A DNA stretch of 64,000 nucleotides, taken from NCBI RefSeq assembly GCF_905171765.1, contig NC_053395.1, positions 188,359,577 to 188,423,576 of the forward strand, given 5' to 3'. How positions within the stretch are numbered: the first letter of the stretch is position 1; the number at the start of each line of letters is the position of its first letter. Shown here in pieces: positions 32,264 to 44,121 of this stretch. Origin of the DNA: Bufo bufo. Lineage: Eukaryota > Chordata > Amphibia > Anura > Bufonidae. The notes beneath the pieces were generated by a model that worked only from the letters and a program-made list of their open reading frames with translations, was not told the origin of the DNA and did no database searches. Both the position numbers and the translations under genes were made by a program.

Positions 32264-33175
32264 CAGGGTGGGCCATTTATATGGATACACCTTAATAAAA
32301 TGGGAATGGTTGGTGATATTAACTTCCTGTTTGTGGCACATTAGTATATGTGAGGGGGGAAACGTTTCAAGATGGGTGGGGACCATGGCGGCCATTTTGA
32401 AGTCGGCCATTTTGAATCCAACTTTTGTTTTTTCAATAGGAAAAGGGTCATGTGACACATCAAACTTCATGGGAATTTCACAAGAAAAACAATGGTGTGC
32501 TTGGTTTTAACGTAACTTTATTCTTTCATGAGTTATTTGCAAGTTTCTGACCACTTATAAAATGCGTTCAATGTGCTGCCCATTGTGTTGGATTGTCAAT
32601 GCAAGCCTCTTCTCCCACTCTTCACACACTGATAGCAACACCGCAGGAGAAATGCTAGCACAGGCTTCCAGTATCCGTAGTTTCAGGTGCTGCACATCTC
32701 GTATCTTCACAGCATAGACGATTGCCTTCAGATGATACGAGATGTGCAGCACCTGAAACTACGGATACTGGAAGCCTGTGCTAGCATTTTTCCTGTGGTG
32801 TTGCTATCAGTGTGTGAAGAGTGGGAGAATAGGGTTGCATTGACAATCCAACACAATGGGCAGCACATTGAACACATTTTGTAAGTGGTCAGAAACTTGT
32901 AAATAATTCATGAAAGAATAAAGTTACGTTAAAACCAAGCACACCATTGTTTTTCTTGTCAAATTCCCAATAAGTTTGATGTGTCAAATGACCCTCTTCC
33001 TATTGAAAAAACAAAAGTTGGATTCAAAATAGCCGACTTCAAAATGGCCGCCATGGTCACCACCCATCTTGAAAAGTTTCCCCCCTCATATATACTAATG
33101 TGCCACAAACAGGAAGTTAATATCACCAACCATTACCATTTTATTAAGGTGTATCCATATAAATGGCCCACCCTG
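32264..33175. mobile_element. palindromic derivative of the DD41D transposon
   Basis: TA flanks at 32262-32263 and 33176-33177 and CAGGGTGGGCCATTTATATG ends mark a Tc1/mariner insertion. Both halves are copies of the 3' end of the element at 1760-3294: 32735-33175 is in the sense direction and 32264-32734 is its reverse complement. They meet near 32734 with a short asymmetric gap. The two 65-codon ORFs at 32555-32752 and 32687-32884 encode the same transposase C-terminus (VQHLKLRILEACAS) in opposite directions. It has no functional transposase. Confidence 0.92.
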
Positions 33176-33177
33176 TA

Positions 33178-34164
33178 CATTTCCACTGTACTAATCCCCA
33201 AGGAGCAAGGGCCTGAGGGAGTACACCGTGACAACATCTCATCAGGGTCACTACCCCTCACATCCTCTGTACCGACTTCTGAGGGGTGTGCTGTATATAC
33301 ACCGCTTACTCTAGATTGGAGGGTGTATCGGAGGTGACAGATTGACTTTAACCACTGATATCCAGGTGGGGATATCAGTGGGTTACCAGAAACTAGGCAT
33401 CAGAGGTGCAACTGGTGTCTTTTTATTTGGCAGAGGTGACTTACTAAGAATGGAACTGATAATCAGTCACAGAAATGTCTGCAACAAAATGTGTCATGTC
33501 TGAAGGCACCCTAAGGCATCTCATCCAGCAAACCAGTACCCTGCTCTGTACTGATGAGGGGCAAGAACAGTGCTATCTACAGGCGAGTGTCTCTGGTTTG
33601 ACTGGCATGAGTTAATTTGCAACATAATAGGCTAAAATTCATCTACATCTAAATAGCTGAAGAGAAACCAAATTAAAGTTTTAGACTTTCCAGGTCACTA
33701 TCCTCATTTAAAATGTCTCAAGGACATGAACAAGGAGGTTATGCATGAAATCTTGTTAATATGTCTAAATAAAAAAAGCATTAACTCTAGAAATGAATGC
33801 TAAAATGTAACAAGGAGATAACCTTTCCACCACTGTAAATCACTCAATAGGAAAGAGTCTTGTAGAAATCCTGCAGAGAATAGAGAGGTTAATGTTCTGA
33901 CCTTTTCCATTTTTGGATGAGCGACACCGAGGGGTCTGTCAAGAGGGTGGAAACTAACAATTTTTGTGTCCTACTTCAAACATCAGAAGGGGAGAGGCTC
34001 CTGCTACAGCCAGATGGCTAACAGTCAGGCACAGGACAAGGTAGAGAAGATGATCAGAGTAGCAGCCGATCTCCTGGAACAATCTGAGATTCCTTTTATA
34101 TTTTTCAGTTTTAATTGTAATATGAGACAAAAATAATATCAAATAAGAAGGGGAAAAGGGGTGA
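33178..34164. other. no recognisable gene
   Basis: Unique-looking sequence. A small hairpin ACCACTGATATCC/GGGATATCAGTGG lies at 33350-33383. No coding evidence. Confidence 0.45.
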
Positions 34165-35206
34165 TTAACCCCTTAATGAACGGGACATTTTGCACCTTCG
34201 TGACCAGGCTTATTTTTTTTTAAATCTGACATGTATCACTTTGTGGTAATAACTTTGGAACACTTGTACTTATCCAAGCCATTCTGAGAATGTTTTCTTG
34301 TGACACACTGTACTTCATGACAGTCGTCAATTTGAGTCAATATATTTCACCTTTATTTATGAAAAAATCCCAAATTTACAAAATATTTTGAAAATGTGGA
34401 ATTTTCAAAATTTCAGTTTCTCTGCTTTTAAAACAAAAAGTGATACCTCATAAAATATTTATTATTTAACATTACCCATATGTCCACTTTACGTTGGCAT
34501 CATTTTGTAAATGTCTTTTTATTTTTTTGGGAGGTTAGAAGGCTTAGAATTTTAGAAGCAATTCTTAAAAAATTGCAGAAAATTTCCAAAACCCACTTTT
34601 TAAGGACCAGTTCAGGTCTGAAGTTACTTTGTGGGGCTTACATAGTAGAAACCCCCTATAAATGATCCCATTTTGGAAACTACACCCTTCAAATTACTCA
34701 AAACCGATTTTACAAACTTTGTTAACCCTTTAGATATTCCACAAGAATTAAGGGAAAATGCAGATATTTCCAAATTTCACTTTTTTGGCAGATTTTCCAT
34801 TTTAATTCATCTTTTTTAAAAAAAAAACAAATTGAGGGTTAACAGCCAAACAAAACTTAATTTTTATTACCCTGATTCTGCAGTTTACAGAAACAACCCA
34901 TATATGGTCGTAAACTGATGAGAGGGCACACGGCAGGGTGCAGAAGAAAAGGAGCGCCATGTGGTTTTGGAAGACTGGTTTTTAGACACCATGTCCCATT
35001 TGAAGCCCCCCAGATGCACCCCTACAGTAGAAACAATCAAAAAGTGACCCTATTTTGGAAACTACGGGATAAGGTGAGTTTTATTTGTACTATTTTGGGG
35101 AACATGTGATTTTTAATCTCTCTATATTATGTTTTTTTGTGAGGCAAGATAACCAAAGAATGGATGTTTTGGCACCATTTTTATTTTTTGTTTTTTTACA
35201 ATGTTA

Positions 35207-35669
35207 GGCCTCCTGCACACGACCGTTGTATGCATCCGCGTCCGTGGTTCCGTTTTCCGTTTTCTTTCGCGGACCCATTGACTTTTAATGGGTCCGTGGA
35301 AAAATCGGAAAATGCACCGTTTGGCAGCCGCATCCGTGATCCGTGTTTCCTGGCCGTGAAAAAAATATGACCTGTCCTATTTTTTTCACGGCCAACGGTT
35401 CACGGACCCATTCAAGTCAATGGGTCCGTGAAAATCACGGATGCACACAAGATTGTCATCCGCGTCCGTGATCCGTGTCCGTGATCCGTGTCCGTTTTTT
35501 TCCTATCATTTCAATGGCAAACTTGACTTAGATTTTTTTTTCATTTTTCATGTCCGTGGATCCTCCAAAAATCAAGGAAGACCCACAGACGAAAAAACTG
35601 ACACGGATCACGGACCAACGGAACCCCGTTTTGCGGACCGTGAAAAAATACTGTCGTGTGCAGGAGGCC
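35207..35669. mobile_element. Harbinger-like MITE, TTA duplication
   Basis: The ends GGCCTCCTGCACACGAC and GTCGTGTGCAGGAGGCC are exact inverted repeats flanked by TTA (35204-35206 and 35670-35672). The interior repeats GATCCGTGTCCGT and CACGGACC motifs. Comparison with copy 1 of the host element (about 26715) shows the uninterrupted site. A 3-bp TTA duplication suits the PIF/Harbinger group. Confidence 0.85.
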
Positions 35670-36988
35670 TTAATCTGACAGGTTAGATCATGTGCTATTT
35701 TTATAGAGCAGGTTTTTATGGATGCGATGATATCAAATATGTCTACTTTCTTTGTTTGTTTCAGTTTTACATAATAAAGCATTTTTGAAAAAAAAATTAT
35801 GTTTTTGTGTCTCCATATTCTGAAGGCCATATTTTTTTTATTTTTCTGCCGATCGTCTTGTGCAGGGGCTCGTTTTTTGCAGGAAGAGTTTACATTTTTA
35901 TTGGTACCATTTTTGGGTACATATGATTTTTTGATCATTCATTATTACACTTTTTGGGGCAAGGTGAGAAAAAGAGTTTTTATTTATTTCTATGGCGTTC
36001 ACCTGAGGGGTTATGTCATGTGATATTTTTATAGATCAGGTTATAACAGACGTGGCAATACCTAATATGTATACTTTTTCTTATTTATTTAAGTTTTACA
36101 CAATAATACCATTTTTGAAACCCAAATTTTTTTTTTGTGTCTCCATAGTCTGAGAGCCATAGCTTTTTTATTTTTTGGCCGATTGTCTTAGGTAGGATCT
36201 CATTTTTTGCGGGAGGAGGTGTCGGTTTGATTGGGCATATGCCCTTTTGATCGCTTGGCATTGCACTTTTTTCTGATGGTATTTCTGATGGTAGGTGACC
36301 AAAAAAAACCATTTTTGGGCAGTTTTGATTTTTTTTTTTTTACGGTGTTCACCTGAGGGGTTAGGTCATGTGATATTTTTATAGAGCTGGTTGGTACGGA
36401 CGTGGCGATAGCAAACATGTTTAGGGTATTTTTTTTATTTTTACCCAATTGTAAATGTGCGCATATGGGAAAATGTTTTTTTTTTTTTTTTACTTTTTTT
36501 TTACACTTTTTTGACTCAGACCCACTTGGTTCTTAAAGATCCAGTGGGTCTGATGGCTCTACAATACACTGCAGTACACCGTATAGTGTACTGCAGTGTA
36601 TTTTCATTCACAGTAAGCCTGTCAGGCCTACAGTACATACCATGGCAAGCCTGGATGCCTGTGTAAGGGCCTGATGGGAGGGGGGGAAATCAACACAGCC
36701 GCACAGCCCTGATCTCCTCAACACTCACTGAGAAATCGGAGCTGCGCTGCTGAACGCTGCAATTGGTCAGTCAAATCTGACTGACCAATCGCAGCGATTC
36801 AAAGGCAGGGACCACGCTGACAGGTCCAAGCCGGGTGTCCGGACAGCTCTAGTGTACATGACACCCGTTTACATGTCGGTGTCACTGCAAGTGTACTTGC
36901 GGTAACACTTTGATCTCATGATGTACTGTGTACGTCAAGATGCGGTAAATAACACCACATCATGACGTACACAGTACGTCATTGGTTA

Positions 36989-37292
36989 TTAAAGGGAGTC
37001 TGTCACCAGCATTTCACTTTTTTAACCCTTCCCACAGCTCCCTAGCATGCTTACAGTTAATTAAAACGTTACCTCTGGCATCAATCCTGGACTTCTAGAA
37101 CCCTCAAAAACGATCTTTATAAGATATGCAAATGAGGGCTCGCAAGTGCCCAGGGCGGCGTTACTCTCTTAGGTGCCCTGCTTGCTCAGCCTTCTTATTG
37201 CGTCCCCCCGCCCCTTCCTACCCTCTGCCCGCTCTGGGAAGGGCTGTGGGAAGGGTTAAAAAAGTGAAATGCTGGTGACAGACTCCCTTTAA
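36989..37292. mobile_element. TTAA MITE in the right end of copy 2
   Basis: TTAA at 36989-36992 and 37289-37292 enclose ends AGGGAGTCTGTCACCAGCAT and ATGCTGGTGACAGACTCCCT. The arms continue with TTCACTTTTTTAACCCTTCC. It landed a few bases inside the terminal inverted repeat of the larger TTAA element. Confidence 0.88.
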
Positions 37293-37452
37293 GGGGTTAA
37301 GGGAGGAAGTGCTCGGAATTGCTTTTTCATGTTTAGAGTTCTGCAAGTATTGAGCTGCAATGTTTCACCAGTGTGAAGAACTGATATCAAGTTATATGAG
37401 ATTTCTTTCCAATTATTGCCTTTGAACCAGGCGCTCTCATATGTGTGTCTAA

Positions 37453-37722
37453 GGCCTCATGCACACGACAGTTGTTTTTTGCGTCCGCAAATTGTGCATC
37501 CGCTAAAAAAAAAATGGATGCGGCATCTGTTTTTTTGGGAGGATCAGTTTTTCCCCACAAATCCCTTGTAATAAATGCCTATCCTTGTCCGCAAATGTGA
37601 AAAAAATAGGACATGCACAATTTTTTTTGCTGAAGGGAAACACGGACAACGGACTTGGAACACAAACGGATGAACTATCAGCATTTTTTGGCTGACCCAT
37701 TGAAATGACGTGTGCATGAGGC
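37453..37722. mobile_element. Harbinger-like MITE, TAA duplication
   Basis: The ends GGCCTCATGCACACG and CGTGTGCATGAGGCC are flanked by TAA at 37450-37452 and 37723-37725. It is related to 35207-35669 and 40234-40456 by its termini. It is non-coding. Confidence 0.82.
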
Positions 37723-37799
37723 CTAAAACAACAGTTCAGTGAACCCTACTGCATATAGGGCTCCGAAGAAGACAGAGGGTCACTGCACCTCTTCTAATA

Positions 37800-38340
37800 A
37801 AGCTTCATTGGCAGAAAAGGCTTTAATTTTCACAGCAGTATTGGAATTGGACCCCCACTGTTTCATTGAACGGATGGAAGTTGGCATGTCAGGGGAAAAA
37901 CATCAGAGAACAAACACCCTGCAACCAGTGTTGGAAAAACACAAGTTGGTGGTGGCAGCGTTATGGTCAGGGGAATCTTTGCGTGACATTCTCTGGGCCC
38001 ACTCATCCATGTGGAAGGGACTCTCAGCCGATTTGGTTATGAATCCATCCTTGCAGAATACTTATACCCATACATGCAGATTCCCTTCCTTGGGGCGGAT
38101 GGGATCTTCTAGCAAGAATGTGACATGTTACAAGGCTAGAAATGTCCGACATTGGTTGGAACAGCATGACCAAGACTTCTAAGTACTACCCTGGCCCCTA
38201 ATTTCCTAGGCTTGAACCCAACTGAGAATCTGTGGGACCACCTCGATCACTGTGTTCACTCTGTGGATCCTCCCGCACACACCCTCCAGCAGGTGTGGAA
38301 TGCACTGCAGTCAGCATGGTTCCAGATACCTATGAATTAC
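37800..38340 (+). pseudogene. decayed Tc1-like transposase fragment
   Basis: Translation in mixed frames gives weak Tc1 blocks: a GGGSVMVWG-like segment near 37955-37975 (frame shifted), a GTMTS-like stretch near 38160, and then EPN*ENLWDHLDHCVHS at 38210-38265, which corresponds to the DLNPIENLWD catalytic block with a stop. LQQVWNALQSAW follows at 38285-38320. It has no ends and no open frame of useful length. The 147-codon ORF at 37739-38182 is mostly out of the transposase frame. Confidence 0.5.
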
Positions 38341-38347
38341 CTATCTA

Positions 38348-39911
38348 AAGTGAGGAACAGAAGTATTTGAACAGCCTTCGATTTTGCAAGTTCTCCCACT
38401 TAGATATCATGGAGGGGTCTGAATTCACATTGTAGGTGCATTCCCACTCTGAGAAACAGAATAAAAAATAATCAGGAAATCCCATTGTATGATTTTTAAA
38501 GAATATATTTGTCTTGCACTGCTGAACATAAGTATTTGAACACCTGAGAAACAGCAAGAATTCTGGCTCTCAAAGACCTGATACTGTGCCTTTAAAAAGT
38601 CCACCTCTACTCCACTAATTAATCTAACTTAGTAGCACCTGTCCACCCCACAGTCAGTCAGACGCCAACCACTATCATGGGCAAGACCAAAGAGCTGTAA
38701 AAAGACACCAGAGACAAAATTGTGGACCTCCACAAGGCTGGAAAGGGCTACGGGGCAATTGCCAAGCAGCTTGGTGAAAATAGATCAACTGTTGGAGCAA
38801 TTGTTAGAAAATGGAAGAGGCTAAAGACGACTGTCAGTCTCCCTCGGACTGGGGCTCCATGCAAGATCTCACCTTGTTGGGTATCACTGATGATAAGAAA
38901 GGTGAGAAATCAGCCCAGAACGAACTACAAGGGAGGAGCTGGTTAATGATATGAAGAAAGCGGGGACCACAGCTTCAAAGGTCACTGTCGGTAGAACACT
39001 ACGATATCATGGTTTCAAATCATGAATTGCACGGAAAGTTCCCCTGCTCAAATCATCACATGTCCAGGCCCGTCTGAAGTTTGTCAATGACCATCTGGAT
39101 GATCCAGAGGAGGCATGGGAGAAAATCATGTGGTCAGATGAGACCAAAGTAGAACTTTTTGGTCTAAACTTCACTCGTCGTGTTTGGAGGAAAAAGAAGG
39201 ATGAGTTGCAGTCCAAGAACACAATCCCTACTGTGAAGCATGGGGGTGGTAACATCATGCTTTGGGGGTGCTTTTCTGCGAAGGGGACAGGACGACTGCA
39301 CTGTATTAAGGAGAGGATGAATGGGGCCATTTATTGTGATATTTTGAGCAACAACCTCCTTCCCTCAGTCAGAGGATTGAAGATGGGTCGTGGCTGGGTC
39401 TTGCAACATGACAACGACCCAAAGCACACAGCCAGGATAACCAAGGAGTGGCTCCGTAAGAAGCATATCAAGGTTCTGGTGTGGCCTAGCCAGTCTCCAG
39501 ACCTAAATCCAATAGAACATCTTTGGAGGGAGCTGAAGCTCTGTGTTGCTCAGCGACAGCCCCGAAACCTGACAAATGTAGAGGAGATCTGTGTGGAGGA
39601 GTGGGCCAAAATCCCTGTTGCAGTGTGTGCAAACCTGGTCAAAAACTACAGGAAATGTTTGACCTCTGTAATTGCAAACAACGGCTTCTGTACCAAATAT
39701 TAACACTGATTTTCTCAGGTGTTCAAATACTTATGTTCAGCAGTGCAAGACAAATAAAAATCATGCAATGTGATTTCCTGAATTTTTTTTATTTTATTCT
39801 GTCTCTCAGAGTGGGAATGCACTTACAATGTGAATTTCAGATCCCTCCATGATTTCTAAGTGGGAGAACTTGCAAAATTGCAGGGTGATTAAATACTTCT
39901 GTTCCTCACTG
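38348..39911 (+). mobile_element. Tc1-like transposon, DD34E type, decayed
   Basis: The left end AAGTGAGGAACAGAAGTATT (first C mutated) and right end AATACTTCTGTTCCTCACTG are flanked by TA at 38346-38347 and 39912-39913. A second inner pair (GAACATAAGTATTTGAACAC near 38525, inverted near 39718) gives an IR/DR layout. Length is 1564 bp. Confidence 0.9.
38677..39703 (+). pseudogene. Tc1 transposase (DD34E), three lesions
   Basis: The frame starts at ATG 38677 (MGKTKEL) and stops at once at TAA 38698-38700. It then reads [17 protein letters not shown] and later [13 protein letters not shown] (helix-turn-helix and linker). Between about 38880 and 38921 the frame shifts by one. A TGA at 39023-39025 interrupts the next part. 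From 39128 the catalytic half is open: [22 protein letters not shown] and [15 protein letters not shown], with 34 residues between the second Asp and Glu. It ends NNGFCTKY at 39703. The three lesions rule out a working enzyme. Confidence 0.9.
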
Positions 39912-40233
39912 TATATAGGTCTAATAAGGTGTCGTTCTCTACAGAAGGGCAATATTTGGTATTTAAATTTAAAAGTATTGTACTGCCAAAATGAAAAAGA
40001 AAAAAAATTGTAAAAAGAAAGTTTTATTTTCCATGAATATTGAGTAGTTTCTGATATAAGTGTTGCTACTGTAGCTTTTTTGTAGAATTGGACCAGACAG
40101 GATAGTTTTTTCTCCCCATATGCATCTATGAGCCCATGACTCTGTTGCCAGATCACTAGCTGTCTTTCTTCAGACAACATCAGATAGATGTTAAACCTGC
40201 TTATTGGGAACAGCCCACAAGACCTTCCATTTA

Positions 40234-40456
40234 GGCCTCATGCACATAAACAGTATTTTCGGTCCACGTCCAATTTGCATTTTTTTGTGTGAATCGGCCA
40301 TTCATTTCAATGGGGCCGCAAAAGATGCAGACAGAACACACCCCGCAAAAAGAATACATGTCCTATTCTTGTACATTTCACTGAGATTTCTACTCCTTGT
40401 TTTGTGGATCTGCAATTTGCGCGCCGCAAAATAGATACGGTCATGTGCATGAGGCT
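40234..40456. mobile_element. Harbinger-like MITE, TTA duplication
   Basis: GGCCTCATGCACATAAACAG and the right end CATGTGCATGAGGCT are near-inverted repeats flanked by TTA at 40231-40233 and 40457-40459. It shares termini with 37453-37722. The stretch 39914-40230 before it holds nothing recognisable. Confidence 0.72.
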
Positions 40457-40459
40457 TTA

Positions 40460-42374
40460 CAGATGCTCCATCATCTAGCCATCATAATTTGGTCCATGTC
40501 AAAGTCACTCAGATCCTTATACTTGCCCATTTTGACTTTAAAGTAGTTTTAATGTTATGACTGATCGATGTAGTGTTATAGGCTTCTGCCAATGTCTCCA
40601 CAGCAAAGTGATTGGTCCAATCCTAAAATTATTAGAGCATTATATAGAGCAATGTAAATACTGTAATATTATTGGAAGTAAAGAAAATCTGCCAGCCACA
40701 AAATGCTCAGTCAATGGATAATACTAGATTTTTTATAACATATCTTACTCCAAACCCTAGGTATAAGCATGCCTTATACACAGGGTTATTAAGCTGATCA
40801 CAAGAACTTGTTCCCCCATTTGAATGGAACACCAGTCTACTGCTTGTGAGAAGCAACAGGTATATGTCTGCTGTGTCAAGTTCACCTACTTACGGTATTT
40901 TGTTTGGCCAATCTGGATTTGGCTCTCATATAATCTTGTCTGGTTGATTAGAGAGAGGTGCCAATTGTTGAGTTTATTTATATCCAGGCCTCACTTCAGT
41001 ATGGTCTTTGCCATGTGCATTTCCTCTATGTATCTGATATTCTGATCTTGTGCTAGTTTAGTGTTTTTCTGGATCTGTAAGCTCCACAGAGCTGTGTTGT
41101 CTTAGCTGGGTTAAATTTAGATAGTCAGTTCTCATCCATTTCTGTTCATGGTCATTCATTAGCCACCTACCTGTATGTCATATATCTGCTATCCACTCCA
41201 TTGATGGAACATTTCCTCCTTTCATAACCCTCAGCATTTGGTTCCCGTCATCCACTGGTGAGTTTTGTCTTGTTTTCTGCCAGTATTGAAGATACATTCT
41301 TCATTTATGTGGTTTTCGTGACTGTCTGACTGTTGTGCAGTTGAACCCTACTGCTGTAGGGTCTGAGGGTATCCCAGTAGCATGAGCCAAAGGTTAGGAC
41401 GTGGGAAAAGTGACTGCTATAGGTGAAGTCTAGTTCTGCACTCTCGAGTGCAACCAGCATCGTTACACAGCTCTATTCAACTCTACGGGATTGCCGGAGA
41501 TAGAGGAGATGTTTGGTTTATTCTATCCCATGGATAGGGGATAATTGTTTTTGTGGAAGCCTTTAAACAAAAACTCCACTGATAATGTAACCTCATATTT
41601 AATACTGCAATTTGGTTGTTTGCAGCAGCCCGCTGAAACCTGTTCTCTGGATCTGTGTCATGCACTATATTAGAGTATTTGTTTTCCCTATTGTGTTAGG
41701 ACAGGATGCAAACCTAAAATTTGTACTGCACATTTGTAACTCTTATTGGAGGAGGCAGCCATTAACCATATTGACTAATCTTTTTGTGGAGAATGTAGCC
41801 TAAAAAAGTCACTTTATTAATAGTTTTACCAAGAACTCTGGTCACTGTCCAGGAACAGCGCCATGCAGAAGAGTGTGGATGTGCTTGGTACTGCAGCTCG
41901 GCATCATTTACTTTGTTCTTCTAGTCGTGGGGTTCTATAGACAGGCCATCAATTGAAACTCCTGGACAACCCCTTTTAGGTTAGGTTATGTGTTAAAGCA
42001 TGGAAAGAAGACTTTGTCGGTGTCTTTTGGAGCCTATTATAAACTATTTGTATAAAACTGATTACTTGTTCCATATGTAGATTAATGACCTATAAGAAGA
42101 GAATCCAGCGCTCACAGGGAAAACCGAACAACCCCTTTAATGTCACTGTGGATACTAGGAGTTTTTTTTTATGTATACTGTTGCCAGGATCAACTCTTGA
42201 AAGGGTGATAATCTGCAGCACATCCACCACATAATACGCATGCTGCAAATTTGAAAATACACAGCAGATCCTGAAATCTGCCTGGATTATTTTTCTTCAA
42301 AACCATACCTACATGTATCATACTGTAAATTTTAAATCTGTGTTTTAACATACTCTTAAGCTGGCCATACACAC
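40460..42374. other. no recognisable gene
   Basis: A long stretch without clear repeats. Isolated MITE termini GGACAACCCCTTTTAGG (about 41963) and AACAACCCCTTTAATG (about 42126) and the start of a CTGGCCATACACA-type repeat (42361) are present. ORFs of 60-73 codons show no domains and I saw no convincing exon. Confidence 0.4.
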
Positions 42375-43551
42375 CAGGGCTCGAGACTAAAAAAAATATC
42401 AAGGAGCCATTGGCTCCTAACCTGAAAAATTTCTGAGCCAAATTAAAATTTTTAGTTGCCAAATTTAAAATACATAAAACTACGGTATAATAATAAAAAA
42501 ACACATGTCTTACCTAGGGTTGTCACAATACCAAAATTTTGACTCGATTTCGATACCATTAAAAAGTATTGCGATACTCGATACCACGTGAAAAAAATAA
42601 AATAGCAAAAAAGCAGCGTGCATTCCAGATTTTATGGAACATCTGGACCATAATAGAACAGTCCGATCCTAATTTTTGTCAGGACAAGGTGACAAAAAAA
42701 ATGGCAAATTGCTTTTTTTTTTCTCTGTTACGGCGTTCACCGCATAGGAAATATTTTTTTATATTTTATAGTTCGCACTTTTTTGGGTGTGACGATATGT
42801 AATATTTATTTATTGTTTATATATTTTATATGTAAAATTGGGAAAGGGGGTTATTTAAACTTAAAATTTTGGTCAGAAGCTGGCGCTGCCACCAATGAGG
42901 AGGGGAGGGGACCCTGTGGCCACTGCCACCAATGATTATAATAGTTATAATACTGCGCCACCAATGATTCTACTTTATAATACTGGGGTTAGCAGTGGGC
43001 GCACTGTGCCATCAATGATTATACATTATAATACTGGGGTTGGGGGGGTGCGGTGCACTGTGCCACCAATGAATATAGTTTATGCCTGAGAACAAACGCA
43101 GGCTGCGGGTGCTGGCCATATCCCATACCCGGCCTCTATGACTGCGTGCAGCGATACACCGCAATTAACCCCTTAGGTGCCGCACCTGACGGGTTAATAG
43201 CGGCGGATCGCAGCGTGCAGTTATAGAGGCTGGATGCCGGATATGGTCGGCACCCGCAGCCTGCGTTTGTATTCAGGCATAAACTATATTCATTGGTGGC
43301 GCAGTGGCCACAGCCCCTCCCCTCCTCCACCCGTCCATTGGTGGCAGCAGGGACTGCCTCCTTCTCCCCTCTGCTGCTGAGAACATGGCACACGCTGACA
43401 GCAGCGCGTGCCATGTCAGTTTAACTCGTGTGTGAAACGGCAGAGCAGCGGAGGGTCTAGGTGCAAATGGCGACAAGACTACAAAGTCTTGTCACCATTT
43501 GGCAATTCTAAATCGCATTGGCGACCATTTTGGTCGCCATCTGGAGCCCTG
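42375..43551. mobile_element. composite hAT-type element, non-autonomous
   Basis: The termini CAGGGCTCGAGA and the inverted TCTGGAGCCCTG suggest a hAT element, although the flanking 8-mers do not match clearly. The interior holds a TAGGGTTGTCACAATACC terminus at about 42516 with no partner, irregular repeats of TGCCACCAATGATTATA with TATAATACTGGGGTT (42880-43060), and a palindrome of GAATATAGTTTATGCCTGAG at 43070-43295. Near the right end, GACAAGACTACAAAGTCTTGTC is a hairpin. The following 43552-43882 has no gene. Confidence 0.6.
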
Positions 43552-43882
43552 CACACTATATTAAATGGTCACTGTTCTTTAACACAGGTTTGTAAAAATC
43601 AATAGTAAAAGTGAATATAAGAATTATATCTCTTCAGCGAAGAATGCCTTCCTCTCCAGTTACCAGCTGTTTTCTTCCTCCCTCTCCTAAACCGACTTTT
43701 TCTCTGATATTGTCTCTTTGCCTGCTCACTGAAGGATCAGATTACATCATCAAATAGAAGTCTATGAGGGGAAAGCGGAGGATGAGAGAGCAGCAGAGTT
43801 AGACAGCAACCCAGGCATTATTCAGCAGCTAATAGTGTTATATCTTACTCAAAGTGCTTTATCCACCTAAAATACTTCTCAG

Positions 43883-44121
43883 CAGTGATGGTCAGTTCGC
43901 CGTGTTCGCCCGCGAAATGCGGTCTCCGGGAGCTGGCAGTTCCGAGAACAGCCTCCGGGGGCCTTCATCTGGCTGTTCTCGGAACTGCCTGCACCTGGAG
44001 ACCGCATTTCATTTGAGACCGGCATTTCATTTCAGGACTTACCTGTGCCTCGCTGGACTTGTCAGTTAAGATGGCAGATCGCATGTGTTCGCGGGCGAAC
44101 ACGGCGAACTGGCCATCACTG
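43883..44121. mobile_element. 239-bp hAT-type MITE
   Basis: The ends CAGTGATGGTCAGTTCGCCG and CGGCGAACTGGCCATCACTG are inverted repeats. CTTCTCAG flanks both sides (43875-43882 and 44122-44129), a perfect 8-bp duplication. The interior has a second hairpin GGCTGTTCTCGGAACTGCC. The next 250 bp are featureless. Confidence 0.93.

Larger units (their letters stand above)
34165..37300 (+). mobile_element. large non-coding TTAA element, copy 2
   Basis: This is bounded by TTAACCCCTTAATGAACGGG at the left and, after removing a nested MITE, GTACGTCATTGG...AAGGGGTTAA at the right. The same internal blocks as copy 1 occur once each: TATCACTTTGTGGTAATAAC, GTTAACAGCCAAAC, GGCACACGGCAGGG and GGTTAGGTCATGTGATATTT. 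It was interrupted later by MITEs at 35207-35669 and 36993-37288. No transposase. Confidence 0.78.

Noticed and set aside
37739..38182. 147-codon ORF as a novel gene
   Set aside because: Alternative frames of the same stretch match Tc1 transposase blocks. The open frame itself shows no domain.
42516..42600. Separate hAT element starting TAGGGTTGTCACAATACC
   Set aside because: No inverted partner or 8-bp duplication was found downstream, so it is kept only as part of the composite element.
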